In this document: piece after piece, positions 11,772 to 20,935 of the stretch
Layout of the letters: every line of letters starts with the position of its first letter
Numbering within the stretch: position 1 is the stretch's first letter
Source of the DNA: Sacculina carcini
Taxonomy: Eukaryota; Arthropoda; Thecostraca; Sacculinidae
Direction: 5' to 3'
NCBI GenBank assembly: GCA_916048095.2
Contig: OU696571.1
Location: 9,174,001 to 9,238,000, forward strand
DNA: 64,000 bases
Notes under the pieces: model-generated
Told to the model about the DNA's origin: nothing
The model's input: the letters and a program-made list of their open reading frames with translations, nothing else
Database searches by the model: none
Made by a program: the position numbers and the translations under genes

Positions 11772-12183
11772 TGTTGGAGAATCAAGACGCAGGCCCAAAC
11801 ACAAGTTATATATTGATAATAGCAAAGCAAACAGTAGAAATAGATAAATGAGTTGAAGCACTAACCAGTCGTAATTTCTTCCTTACACGAACGTACACTT
11901 CTCACACACAGACGACTCGACTGACACCTTCACAATACAATCAGACATCTCAGACTCAAGCACTACGCACAACAACGACCACGCACGAACGAACACCCCT
12001 CGCGACTCCCTGTATACTCCATATACAGACATACACTCCTCGACGCCTCTAGGCACGAACCGCTCGTGCTAATACAACAGACAGACATACACTCATGGAC
12101 TAACAGCCAACTAGCGCCCTCTCCTCTCACACTGAAACATGATACATTCAACTCTACCGTGTACTGCCTATCCTCCGCTCACA
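11772..12183 (-). mobile_element. Solo LTR of the 412-bp-LTR gypsy element
   Basis: 412 bp with TG...CA ends, matching the two LTRs at 27,112-27,523 and 30,884-31,295 in opposite orientation. It is flanked by the direct repeat AGAAT (11,767-11,771 and 12,184-12,188). Homologous recombination between the LTRs of a full element leaves this structure. The insertion site is the same position in the host LTR as that of the full element in the right arm. Confidence 0.92.
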
Positions 12184-12364
12184 AGAATTATTATTGCAGA
12201 GTTGTGTAATGTTATTCTACGTGTTGTGCTTAAGCATTTTTGTATTGTCTGTATAATTTTTTATCGAGTCATGCGTATTAATGTGTCATAACAAAATGAG
12301 TGTAGCGCAGGGGTTATTTCGGCATCCCTGCCACCGTTTATCATCGCAGTGTTCGAAAGCTATC

Positions 12365-12532
12365 TGTACGATATATTATACAACACAACAATACCATAAT
12401 AGGGAACACGATACCCAAATACACAGGAGCGACACACAAACCAAGACTGCTGAACACACACTGGCTGACGGCCGTTAGCGTCACCCACGCCTAATACACT
12501 CGCGCCCTCTGGCGGTGTAGCCACACACTACA
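12365..12532 (-). repeat. 3' LTR of element A
   Basis: 168 bp, TGTACGATAT...CACTACA on the plus strand. I find no difference from the copy at 16,923-17,090. Confidence 0.93.
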
Positions 12533-12540
12533 TCTCCCCT

Positions 12541-15500
12541 TCAAGTGGTGGAGGGGGCGCTGTCGGCTCTGCAGACGTAATCGCTCAGATGCGACGGTGG
12601 TCTGCGTGGTCGGGCGCTCCGGCGGAGTTGCGGAGTTCGTGAGGCCTCCGATGTGCCGCCCACATTCTCCCCCGGCGGCGGCGGCGGTGATGCGGGGCTG
12701 CTTCTTGTCTCCTGCGACGGTAGCGGCGCTGTACCAACAGATGGCGGCGGCTGTACCACGGGCGAGGGTGTGTTGGCTGCGGGTCGCAGGTGTCTACGGT
12801 TGCGCCAGTAGAGACCGCCGTGAGGCAGGCGCACAGCGTACTGGCGGCGACGGCCAGTCATGGCGACCACGCCAGTCCGGTCCCAGCGACCGGATGTCGG
12901 GTCCTGGAGAGCCACCGTAGTGCCGGGCCGCAACGGCGGCAACACCTTAGCCGACCGGTTGTATTGGGCGACCTGCTTGTTGTGCAAGCTCGCCGCTCGC
13001 CGGTTGCAATCAGCGGTGGGCGGCTGCCACTCCGGCAGGAACGAGCGTGGATGCGCGGGAACGGCGGACGACACGGGGCGGCCGTACAAAAGCTGCGCGG
13101 GAGAGCGACCGTCGGCACCCGGCGCGTTACACAGCTCCAACAGACCGGCGACAAAGGCGTCTGTGTCGATATTCCCGTCGTGCGCCGCCTTCTGAATGAG
13201 CCGCTTCACCCGTTTCACGGCAGACTCAGCGTGCCCATTAGAAGACGGGAAGTGCGGACTGGAGACACGATGGCGTATGTGCCAAAGTCGCAGAAATCCG
13301 GCGGTGTGGCGCGCCGTGAACTGTGGACCGCCGTCTGACGACAGTACGGTCGGCACCCCCGTCATGGCGAACACATGTCGGAGCATCTTCACCAGCTGGT
13401 GAGCGGAGGTGTCACGGCCACAGTCGAACACCAGTGGCCAGTTGGAGAACCGGTCCGCGTACACGAGGTAGGTCTTCCCAGCGTGCTGGAAGAAATCCGC
13501 GGATACCGAATCAAAAGGACGTGTCGGGTGCGGTTCCGTCAGGTACGGCTCCTTTTTCTGGCTGTCTTTGTATTCTAGACATCTCGAACATGATGCTACG
13601 GCAGTGGCGATCTCATTGTTCAGGCCCGGCCAGAAGACAGTTTGCCGTGCGCGTTGCACAGTCCTGGCCTGCCCCTGGTGACTGTCGTGAAGCCGACGGA
13701 GAGTGTCCTTCCGCAAACACCTAGGCACAAGCAGGCGGCAGCCGACCAGGATCAGGCCATGGTCGGCAGTGAGCTGGTCGCGCACGCCCCAGAATGGGTG
13801 GAGACTGGCGGGCAGCAGATGTTTGTGCTGAGGGAAACCGCCCAGCACGTACGTCATCAATTGGCGACACTCATCGTCGGCCAGAGACGCAGCTCGCACC
13901 GCCTCCAGGGTGGTGTCAATCGGTGACGTGCGATGACCCAGGTCGTCTGCGTCTGTGAATGCGTCCAACGTCTGGACGAAGAATCCAGACGAGCACTCGT
14001 CAACGTCCGCGTCAGCATCAGCAGGCTGGGAAGGTGCGCGTGACAGGGCGTCGGCGATGTTGTGCTGTGCTCCTGGCCTCCAGCTGGCGACAAGGGTCAG
14101 GTGCAGTAGACGCTGACGCATGCGCTGCAGACGAGGATTGCAGATGTCTCCGAGCGCCTTTTCGTTCAGGATGGGCACCAGCGGCTTGTGGTCGGTGACC
14201 ACATTGAAGGTGGGCAGACCAGCCAGATATTGGTGGCATTTCTGGCAGGCCCACACCACGGCCAACATCTCCAGCTCGCAGACGGCATAACGGCTCTCCG
14301 TGTCGGAGATGAATCGCGACCCACACTGGATGAGCTGCCAGCGGCCCTGGTCGTCCCGCTGGCGGAGGACAAACCCGAGGCCTTTCTGTCGTGCCGCGTC
14401 CGTCTCCAACATGGTGGGCCTTGTCGGGTCGAAGTGGCCAAGCACGGGCGGGCTGGCCAACGCGCGTTTTACGGCCGTGAAAGCAGCGTCGTGTTGTGAC
14501 GACCACTGCCACTCGACGCCTTTGCGGAGCAGCTGACGCAGGGGCTCGGCAGCAGAAGCGATGGCGTCAGAAAAGTCGCCAAACTGATTCGCCAAGCCCA
14601 AGAACGACCGCAGTGAGGTCAGGTCCGTCGGTGTAGGGAAGTCAGCCAGGGCCCGAATTTTTTTTTCGTCGACGGTGAATCCAGATGCGTTGATGTGGAA
14701 TCCACAGAAATTGGCGGACGTGGCGGCGAACACAAATTTGTGCAGGTTCAACGTGACGCCGGCGTCGTCGCAGCGTTGTAGTAGCTGCCAGACTCGCTGC
14801 AGATGCTCGTCGTAGTTGGCGGTATATACCAGCACGTCGTCCACGATCTTGCAGGAGTCGGGTAGGCCAGCCAAGGCGACGTCGCCGCGTCGGTTGAATT
14901 CGTCGCCGCTGGAGACTAGGCCCATCGGCGCGCGACAGAACCTGAATCGGCCCCACGGGGTGATGAAGGTGGTGAGGTCTCGGTCCTCGCGCCGCAAGGG
15001 CACCTGAAAGTACCCTTGTAATGCATCCACCTGGGTGAACCACCGATTGCCGAGACCCATACTGCTCACAGCCTCCACAGGCGAGCGAACCGGATGCGTA
15101 GGCCGGCGAACGAAGCGGTTGAGGCGTGTGAAGTCTACCGTGAGTCGGCAGCCGTTTGGCGTGCCGTCTGCCTTGCGCTTGCCGACAACGACGATGGGTG
15201 AGCACCAGTCTGTTGGGTGGGAGACCGGCTCGATGACGCCCTGCTGCTGAAGTTGCTCCAGCTGCTGTTGTGCCTGGGCGCGATGACAGAACGGCACGGA
15301 GCGAGGAGCCGTCACGTTGTACGGCACCGCTTCATCGCGCAGATCGATCCGCATTGCCCCGCCTTTCATCTCCCGGAGAGGACCGTCCGTGGAGAACACA
15401 CGAGGGAAGGCCGCTCTAAGCTGCTCGCTGTGCGCACGACGATCCGCCGCTGTTGGCTGAGCTGTGTTGATCCAGCGTGGGCATTGCCGAGGCGTGGCTG

Positions 15501-16923
15501 CCAGTCTAGCGGTCACCTGCTGCAGATGCTGTTCGTGAGACATCTGCCGAGGGAATGCCCGGTGCAGTAGACGCAGCTCCACTGCGTCCCGCCAGCAGAG
15601 CAGAGCACAGCGCACTGACGGCACCACGTACAGAGTGGAACGGCAGGAGGCATCACCGAGTCGCAAGACTGCCTCGCACGTGCCCAGACACCGCAGTAAC
15701 TGACCGTTGGCGACCCGCAAGCGGGATCGCGGTGGGCGCAAACTATTGTTGGCCACTCCGAGTTGCTGCGCAATCCCAGCGTCAATTACCGACACATCGG
15801 CGCCGGAATCGCATCGCCACTTAACCTCGCGCGGCGCGCGGCCCTCTGCAGAAACGGTGATGCTAATAGCGGTTACGCGCGTGTGTTTGATGTCATCAAT
15901 AACATCGCCGATATACGAGCACAAAGCAGGTGTATTGACATTCACAACATCGTCAACATCATCATCAGTGTCATCGGCGACGTCTCTGACGAAATTGTCC
16001 CGACGACGGCCAGCACGGGACTGTGAAGAGCGGCAGACGCGCGCGTAGTGCCCGCGCTTTCCGCACCGACGACACAAGCTCTCCGCGGCGCGGCACGGGG
16101 CCGACTGGTGATGCTGCCCACACCGCACACAAGGGGCGGAGCCATCGTCATGATCTGACTGTCGGCTCAGTTGACTGCGCATGCGCGGCTGCTGACGGCG
16201 TACAGCAGCGACCTCTGTGCGGGGAACCGGGGAACCAGTCACATCGGCCGAGGCGCTTCGCATAGCTGCAGCGTTGAGGCGGGCCGACTCAGCCGATTGG
16301 CACATTTTGAGTGCCTTGTCCAACGACAGGTCCCTGTGCGCGACTTGCAGGAGCTGGTGCAGAGCGGCAGAGTCGGACGTCCCCATAACAAGCTGATCGC
16401 GCAAGCGCTCGTCGCGGCAGGCAGCGCAAAAATCGCAGCTGGCAGCGATTTCTCGCAGCGAGCGCAAGAATTCGCCCACATTTTCGCCGTCCTGTTGTCG
16501 ACGGGCGAAGAAGCGCCGGCGTTCAACCAGCACATTCTGCTGCGACTGCTGATGCTCCTCCAATAGGCGGATGCAGGCGGGCAAATCAGCCGTCGCTGGC
16601 AACGTCAGTGAGTGGCGGATGACGCGGCACCACTCGTCGTCCAGCAGTGTCGTGAGCAGCGCTTGCTGCTGCGCAGGGCTAAGGCTATCACTGCCTGACA
16701 GTGTGGTGTGTGCCAGCACGCGCTCCTTCCAGGAGGTAAAGTCGGCTGCGGATGCGGCGTAGGCCAGACGGGCTGGTGGCTGACAATGAGCCATGGTGTG
16801 TGGGGCGACTGCAGGCGAGCTGGCGGGGGCTGCCATTGCAAGCTGCTGGCGAGCGAGTTGAGTCACCAACTCTGTGAGCTGGTCCAGCTTCTGCTGTTGG
16901 TCGTCTCGCAGCGGCTGCGCCAT
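12541..16923 (-). CDS. Gag-Pol polyprotein of gypsy element A
   Basis: A single 1,460-codon frame starting with MAQPL at 16,923. The open frame continues 53 codons upstream, but that part is LTR sequence, so I choose the ATG at the LTR/primer-site border. Domains in order: Gag with a Gln-rich N-terminus, two zinc knuckles (CVRCGQHHQSAPC and CRRCGKRGHYARVC), aspartic protease (CDSGADVSVID), reverse transcriptase (VDDVLVY at the catalytic site), RNase H (LETDAARQKGLGFVL; VTDHKPLVPIL), integrase zinc finger (HDSHQGQ to CSRCLEY) and the DDE core (SADFFQHAG, SSDGGPQF, SNGHAESAVKR). Gag and Pol are in one frame with no stop or shift. It is closely related in layout to element B at 34,771-39,162. 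I see no third ORF. The lineage is probably near Mag, not certain. Confidence 0.92.
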   Translation of the reverse strand: MAQPLRDDQQQKLDQLTELVTQLARQQLAMAAPASSPAVAPHTMAHCQPPARLAYAASAADFTSWKERVLAHTTLSGSDSLSPAQQQALLTTLLDDEWCRVIRHSLTLPATADLPACIRLLEEHQQSQQNVLVERRRFFARRQQDGENVGEFLRSLREIAASCDFCAACRDERLRDQLVMGTSDSAALHQLLQVAHRDLSLDKALKMCQSAESARLNAAAMRSASADVTGSPVPRTEVAAVRRQQPRMRSQLSRQSDHDDGSAPCVRCGQHHQSAPCRAAESLCRRCGKRGHYARVCRSSQSRAGRRRDNFVRDVADDTDDDVDDVVNVNTPALCSYIGDVIDDIKHTRVTAISITVSAEGRAPREVKWRCDSGADVSVIDAGIAQQLGVANNSLRPPRSRLRVANGQLLRCLGTCEAVLRLGDASCRSTLYVVPSVRCALLCWRDAVELRLLHRAFPRQMSHEQHLQQVTARLAATPRQCPRWINTAQPTAADRRAHSEQLRAAFPRVFSTDGPLREMKGGAMRIDLRDEAVPYNVTAPRSVPFCHRAQAQQQLEQLQQQGVIEPVSHPTDWCSPIVVVGKRKADGTPNGCRLTVDFTRLNRFVRRPTHPVRSPVEAVSSMGLGNRWFTQVDALQGYFQVPLRREDRDLTTFITPWGRFRFCRAPMGLVSSGDEFNRRGDVALAGLPDSCKIVDDVLVYTANYDEHLQRVWQLLQRCDDAGVTLNLHKFVFAATSANFCGFHINASGFTVDEKKIRALADFPTPTDLTSLRSFLGLANQFGDFSDAIASAAEPLRQLLRKGVEWQWSSQHDAAFTAVKRALASPPVLGHFDPTRPTMLETDAARQKGLGFVLRQRDDQGRWQLIQCGSRFISDTESRYAVCELEMLAVVWACQKCHQYLAGLPTFNVVTDHKPLVPILNEKALGDICNPRLQRMRQRLLHLTLVASWRPGAQHNIADALSRAPSQPADADADVDECSSGFFVQTLDAFTDADDLGHRTSPIDTTLEAVRAASLADDECRQLMTYVLGGFPQHKHLLPASLHPFWGVRDQLTADHGLILVGCRLLVPRCLRKDTLRRLHDSHQGQARTVQRARQTVFWPGLNNEIATAVASCSRCLEYKDSQKKEPYLTEPHPTRPFDSVSADFFQHAGKTYLVYADRFSNWPLVFDCGRDTSAHQLVKMLRHVFAMTGVPTVLSSDGGPQFTARHTAGFLRLWHIRHRVSSPHFPSSNGHAESAVKRVKRLIQKAAHDGNIDTDAFVAGLLELCNAPGADGRSPAQLLYGRPVSSAVPAHPRSFLPEWQPPTADCNRRAASLHNKQVAQYNRSAKVLPPLRPGTTVALQDPTSGRWDRTGVVAMTGRRRQYAVRLPHGGLYWRNRRHLRPAANTPSPVVQPPPSVGTAPLPSQETRSSPASPPPPPGENVGGTSEASRTPQLRRSARPRRPPSHLSDYVCRADSAPSTT

Positions 16924-17090
16924 GTACGATATATTATACAACACAACAATACCATAATAGGGAACACGATACCCAAATACACAGGAGCGACACACAAACC
17001 AAGACTGCTGAACACACACTGGCTGACGGCCGTTAGCGTCACCCACGCCTAATACACTCGCGCCCTCTGGCGGTGTAGCCACACACTACA
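16923..17090 (-). repeat. 5' LTR of element A
   Basis: 168 bp, identical as read to 12,365-12,532. It should hold the promoter for the element; I see no diagnostic promoter motif that I would name. The gag ATG overlaps its inner edge. Confidence 0.93.
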
Positions 17091-17514
17091 CTATCAGACA
17101 CCGAATACACGGTCGTGTTGTTTCTGAGTGTGTGGTCGCTCGGACATATCCACCTATCCGGTCAGTAGGTGCTGGTTTACGCTGGTGTTTCCCACACCAA
17201 TAGTATCGCACAGCACGGGGCCCTCACGTTCCTCTCCTTTTCCGCCATTTCGTGCTCCCAGCTTTCGGTTCACTCTCTGGACCAAAGGCGGCTTGGCCTC
17301 TCGGCCGAGCAAACCGGCTGCTCGGGAGCGCAGCTAGTAGCGGCGCTTCGCTTCTTCCCGCGCGCCTTTCGTGGCCCCTTTTGTCGCGTGCGGGAACAGC
17401 AGAAACGTCCGGGTGGAGACCCCGAACACTCGCTGCCTCTCGCGCACCCTCTGTGGGGCTGCAGTGAGTACGTCCGGACTAGGCGGTCCCTTTACGCGCA
17501 ACACAGCGCTACGT

Positions 17515-17531
17515 TGGTGACCCCGACGTGA
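17515..17531 (+). promoter_or_regulatory. Primer-binding site, tRNA-Trp complement
   Basis: TGGTGACCCCGACGTGA is a 17-base exact complement of the 3' end of a metazoan tRNA-Trp with its CCA. Use of tRNA-Trp is a known trait of the CsRn1 group of Ty3/gypsy elements, which supports the assignment from Gag. Confidence 0.85.
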
Positions 17532-18556
17532 TCGCCACGCCTGAACTGCTCATCGCCGCCATGTCCGCACCCGACGCCGCAGGAAACTCAGCCGCCTGCG
17601 AGGGACGACCGGACACTGCGACCACCTCGAGCGGACGGCCCGTCAACACCGACGCTCCGCTACAGACCGGCAAGCCTATGGCGTCCTTCCGTCTGCCGCC
17701 TTTCTCCGCCGAGGACCCGGACCTATGGCTGACCCAGGTGGAGTTCGCCCTGGAGGTATCTGGTGTGGAGGATGATCGCAGCCGCCTCAAACTCCTGGCG
17801 GCCAACTTGCCCATCACGGTGGCGTCACAGGTCAAGGACGTCATCCTCCGACCAGCGGCGGCCTCCGCTGAACTGTGCGCCGCCCTCAGGACTCGCCTGG
17901 CCACAACACGTGCGTTGAGACTGGAGGCTCTCCTGCGGAATCAGCAGTTGGGCCACCAGCGGCCATCGCAGCTCCTGCGCAACATGCGAAACGAGCTGAC
18001 TGCGGCTGGGGACTCGAGCGACACTGGCCTGCTGCGGACGTTTTTTGTGCAGCGCCTACCTCAGTCTGTGCGGGCGGCCCTGTCGCTGTTGCCGGACGAC
18101 GCCCAGCTGGACAACCTGGCGCTCGCGGCTGACCGATTCGTCGCCGCCACTGCTCAGCATCCATCTAGCGCATGGCCAGTGAGCGCCGTCGCCTCCGCAG
18201 ATGGGCCCACGCTACCACGCGACACGCCAGCCTCCAACGTCGCAGCCCACGGCGCAGACTTGGACACTTTGGTGGCCACTGTTGCCAGTCTGGTGAGGGA
18301 GCTCCGGCTGTCTCGAGCCGCTGACCGACACACAGGTCACAGCGGGCTCCAGCTGTCTGAGCCTCGTCGTCCATCTCCCGCCACGCCACGACCGCGCTCT
18401 CGCTCTCTCCGCGGCTCGCGTAGTCACCGACCGGTCGAAGCAACGCGCGCCAACACCGGGGACTCTAACATCTGCTGGTACCACCGTCGCTTCGGCAGTG
18501 ATGCAAAACGCTACACAGCACCCTGCAGTTGGTCCCAGTCACAGCCGGGAAACTAG
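17528..18556 (+). CDS. Gag of CsRn1-like element no. 2 (left arm)
   Basis: About 342 codons. The capsid-like core carries FRLPPFSAEDPDLWLTQVE, RLKLLAANLP, LLRNQQLGHQRPSQLLRNM and LLRTFFVQRLPQSVRAALS. The C-terminal knuckle starts with CWYHRRFG, but its second cysteine reads Tyr (KRYTAPC), so metal binding is probably lost. The frame overlaps pol by about 28 bases in the -1 frame, compatible with either programmed -1 frameshifting or a simple indel. A near-identical copy, cut at the point matching 18,393, lies at 25,971-26,832 on the other strand. Confidence 0.88.
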   Translation: MIATPELLIAAMSAPDAAGNSAACEGRPDTATTSSGRPVNTDAPLQTGKPMASFRLPPFSAEDPDLWLTQVEFALEVSGVEDDRSRLKLLAANLPITVASQVKDVILRPAAASAELCAALRTRLATTRALRLEALLRNQQLGHQRPSQLLRNMRNELTAAGDSSDTGLLRTFFVQRLPQSVRAALSLLPDDAQLDNLALAADRFVAATAQHPSSAWPVSAVASADGPTLPRDTPASNVAAHGADLDTLVATVASLVRELRLSRAADRHTGHSGLQLSEPRRPSPATPRPRSRSLRGSRSHRPVEATRANTGDSNICWYHRRFGSDAKRYTAPCSWSQSQPGN

Positions 18557-19856
18557 CTTGCCTGCAGCGCGAAGCACCTGCAGCTGTGGGCAAGCGGCCA
18601 AAAACGGTGCCCCTCTTCTACGTAGAAGACCGCGAGACTCGCCAACGCTTCTTGGTTGACACGGATGCGCAAGTGAGCGTCGTACCTCCATCTGCGCATC
18701 CTGCTCGACCACTCTCCGAGTCCACCGCAAAACTGCTGGCCTCCAAAGGCACTCTCGTCGACGTCCATGGCACGCGAATCATCACAGCGTCATTCGGCGA
18801 GGGTTCTCCGATGAGCTGGACGTTCATCGTCGCTGACGTGCCGCTCCACATCATTGGTGCTGACCTGCTTTCGCACCACCGGCTGACAGTGGACGTCCAC
18901 AAGCGCGAGCTGCGCCACGCCAGCGGGCGTGTCCATGCTCGCGGCGCGGAGTGCTCTGAGCCTTCATCGGGAATCCGGTGCCTCATCGAGCCTCCTGAAC
19001 GCTTCCAGACGCTCATCCAGCAGTTCCCTGGTGTTGTTCGCCCGCCGAGCGAGCCGTTTCCGCTCCGCCATACGGTAGCTCATCACATCGAGACCAGCGG
19101 CCCGCCAGAATTCTCTCGCCCCGGCGCCTGCCTCCGGACCGCCTCGCCATTGCCAAGAAAGCATTTGCTGAAATGCAGAGGCTAGGCGTGATGCGGCCGT
19201 CGAGTAGCAGCTGGGCAGCACCGCTGCACATGGTGCAGAAGAAAGAGCCGGGCGAGTGGCGACCATGCGGCGACTACCGTGCGCTCAATGCCTGCACAGC
19301 TCCTGACAAGTACTCGATTCCGTACCTGCAGGACTTCGTCAGTGACCTTGCTGGATGCACAGTTTTCACCTCCCTCGATCAGGTCCGTGCATATAACCAG
19401 ATCCCGGTGGAGCCAGCGGACATACCGAAGACTGCCGTGACGACGCCATTCGGCTTGTACGAGGTGACACGCATGCCTTTTGGCTTGCAGAACGCGGCGC
19501 AGACGATGCAGCGCTTCATCGACGAGGTGATCCGCGGGCTACCTCACGTCTGCGCTTACATCGATGACATCCTCATCGGCAGCCCATCCATCGCCTAGCA
19601 TGAGCGTGGCGTGAAGGCAGTCCTCGAACGACTGCAAAAGTACGGTGTGGTCATCAACCCCCGGAAGTGCACCTACGCCGCGTCCGCCGTGTCTTTCCTT
19701 GGGCATCGCCTCTCTGCCGACGGTATCGCACCACTCCCGGAAAAGATGCTGGACATCGTGTGTTTCCCGATGCCGCAGACGCAAGCCCAGTTACGCCGCT
19801 TCCTCGGCATGCTGGCGTTCTACCACCGGTTTCTGCCAGCAGCTGCATCTCAAATA
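18529..19856 (+). pseudogene. Protease-RT of CsRn1-like element no. 2, cut by the Mag-like insertion
   Basis: The protease region (18,600-18,920) has FLVDTDAQVSVVP, where DTD replaces the DTG active-site triplet, and IIGADLL. RT starts after a frame change near 19,170: [38 protein letters not shown] and the catalytic YIDD. A TAG stop at about 19,596-19,598 breaks the frame, which then continues to FLGMLAFYHRFLP. At 19,857 the Mag-like LTR interrupts pol. The matching downstream half (starting LQPLHALLVP) is found inverted at 24,121-22,117. Confidence 0.88.
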
Positions 19857-20049
19857 TGTTGTGACGTGTGCTAAATGTAATAATAAGCTAGAAGCGTTAC
19901 ATACTGAGCGCTTTCGGCGCATGTGCGACAATTGTGTACTGGGGAGAAACACGTTGCTTACGCTCCTTTATTCGCTTGTTTCATTTGAGGATTTAAATAT
20001 ATTCCGTTGTGTTATGCTGCTGGTTTTGTAAGAAAGGCGATACACAACA
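19857..20049 (+). repeat. 5' LTR of the Mag-like element
   Basis: 193 bp, TGTTGTGACG...ACACAACA. The inverted partner at 24,122-24,314 has the same length with a few substitutions. Five bases later TGGCGACGAGGATAGG begins, one base off the complement of a tRNA-Ser(GCU) 3' end, hence the likely primer site (20,055-20,070). Confidence 0.88.
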
Positions 20050-20221
20050 GAAAATGGCGACGAGGATAGGATAATTCCAATTGCTGTATTGTTTTGAACA
20101 TCGCTACTTTGTTTTCTACGTTGTGTTCATCAAATAATTGGTATTTGGTATGTTTATGTCACTTTGAGTGTATACTGGAATTTTTACGTGCAATGTTTCG
20201 GCATATACGTACATTTTCACA

Positions 20222-20935
20222 ATGGCTGAGGTTGGTGAACTCTTGAAGCTCATGCAAAAACAAATGGAGCAACAGCAAGAACAGATGAGACAATACCAGG
20301 AACAAATGCATACTGTACTCAGTTCTATCAGTGTTGCTAATTCAAATACCACCACTTCCGTGCCAGCTTTTGCGAGTTTTGATTCTACAACTGAGTTGTG
20401 GACCGATTACTGGTCTAGATTCTGCACTTTTTGCGGTGCCAATTCCGTGTCTGAGGATAAACAGGCACAAGTGTTTCTCACTAATCAGTCGCAAATGATT
20501 TACAAGATGCTGTCTAACCTCGCTGCTCAAGAGTCTCCTCCGCGGGAAGTGAGTTCTCTCACTATCTCAGATATCTGCAACTACATGAAAATTCAGTTTG
20601 ACCCAAAAAAGTTTGTCGTGCGCGAGCGGTATAAATTCTGGACGAATACCCAGCGTAAGCCAGGAGAGACGGTCCAGGAGTTAGCGTCGCGTATACGTCA
20701 GGATGCCGTGACATGTGACTTTCCTTCCATCCGAGATCCGTTGGATGAAGCCATGCGAACCAGATTTGTGTGTTCAATAAACAACGAAGCTGTACTTAAG
20801 TCTATGTTCAAGGTCAAGGACGATGATCTAGATTTTTCAAAAGCAGTTCAATTGGTGGCAGAGGTTGAGGATGCGGCAAAAGTTGCCAAAGAGACTGTAT
20901 ATGGGGGGTGCATCACGTGTAGTTCATGCCGTTAA
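20222..20935 (+). CDS. Gag of the Mag-like element
   Basis: The ATG at 20,222 opens a frame with a Gln-rich coiled N-terminus (LMQKQMEQQQEQMRQYQEQM), then a capsid-like region with AQVFLTNQSQMIYKML, RKPGETVQELASRIRQDA and MRTRFVCSINNEAVLKSMF, typical of Mag/SURL-type Gag. The frame ends at 20,935, just before the zinc knuckles, which lie in the adjacent frame. A one-base shift near 20,900 is the simplest reading. Confidence 0.85.
   Translation: MAEVGELLKLMQKQMEQQQEQMRQYQEQMHTVLSSISVANSNTTTSVPAFASFDSTTELWTDYWSRFCTFCGANSVSEDKQAQVFLTNQSQMIYKMLSNLAAQESPPREVSSLTISDICNYMKIQFDPKKFVVRERYKFWTNTQRKPGETVQELASRIRQDAVTCDFPSIRDPLDEAMRTRFVCSINNEAVLKSMFKVKDDDLDFSKAVQLVAEVEDAAKVAKETVYGGCITCSSCR

Larger units (their letters stand above)
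12360..17095 (-). mobile_element. Intact Ty3/gypsy element A (168-bp LTRs)
   Basis: The element proper is 12,365-17,090 (4,726 bp). Both LTRs are 168 bp and identical as I read them. The 5-bp target duplication CTATC is perfect (12,360-12,364 and 17,091-17,095). On the minus strand a polypurine tract (GAAGGGGAGA) abuts the 3' LTR at 12,533, and TGGCGCAGCCG follows the 5' LTR as primer site, resembling a tRNA-Ser 3' end. One uninterrupted gag-pol frame fills the interior. All of this points to a recent, possibly still competent insertion. Confidence 0.93.
11435..17513 (+). repeat. 5' LTR of CsRn1-like element no. 2, split by two insertions
   Basis: The LTR starts TGTTGCGGCATCC at 11,435 and ends just before the primer site at 17,515. 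Two later elements interrupt it: a 412-bp solo LTR (11,772-12,183) and a complete gypsy element (12,365-17,090). Without them and their target duplications the LTR is about 930 bp, close to the 889 bp of element no. 1. The pieces are 11,435-11,771, 12,189-12,364 and 17,096-17,513. Parts of the same LTR recur inverted at 31,427-31,296 and 27,111-26,846, and its first bases at 22,116-22,033. Confidence 0.8.

Noticed and set aside
12597-17052. Many long open frames on the plus strand opposite element A (for example 12,790-13,338, 13,323-13,724, 16,171-16,566)
   Set aside because: They are shadows of the GC-rich gag-pol frame on the other strand; none has recognisable domains.
12365-17090. An envelope-like third ORF, which would make element A an errantivirus
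   Set aside because: After the integrase tail the frame ends directly at the polypurine tract; there is no room for env.
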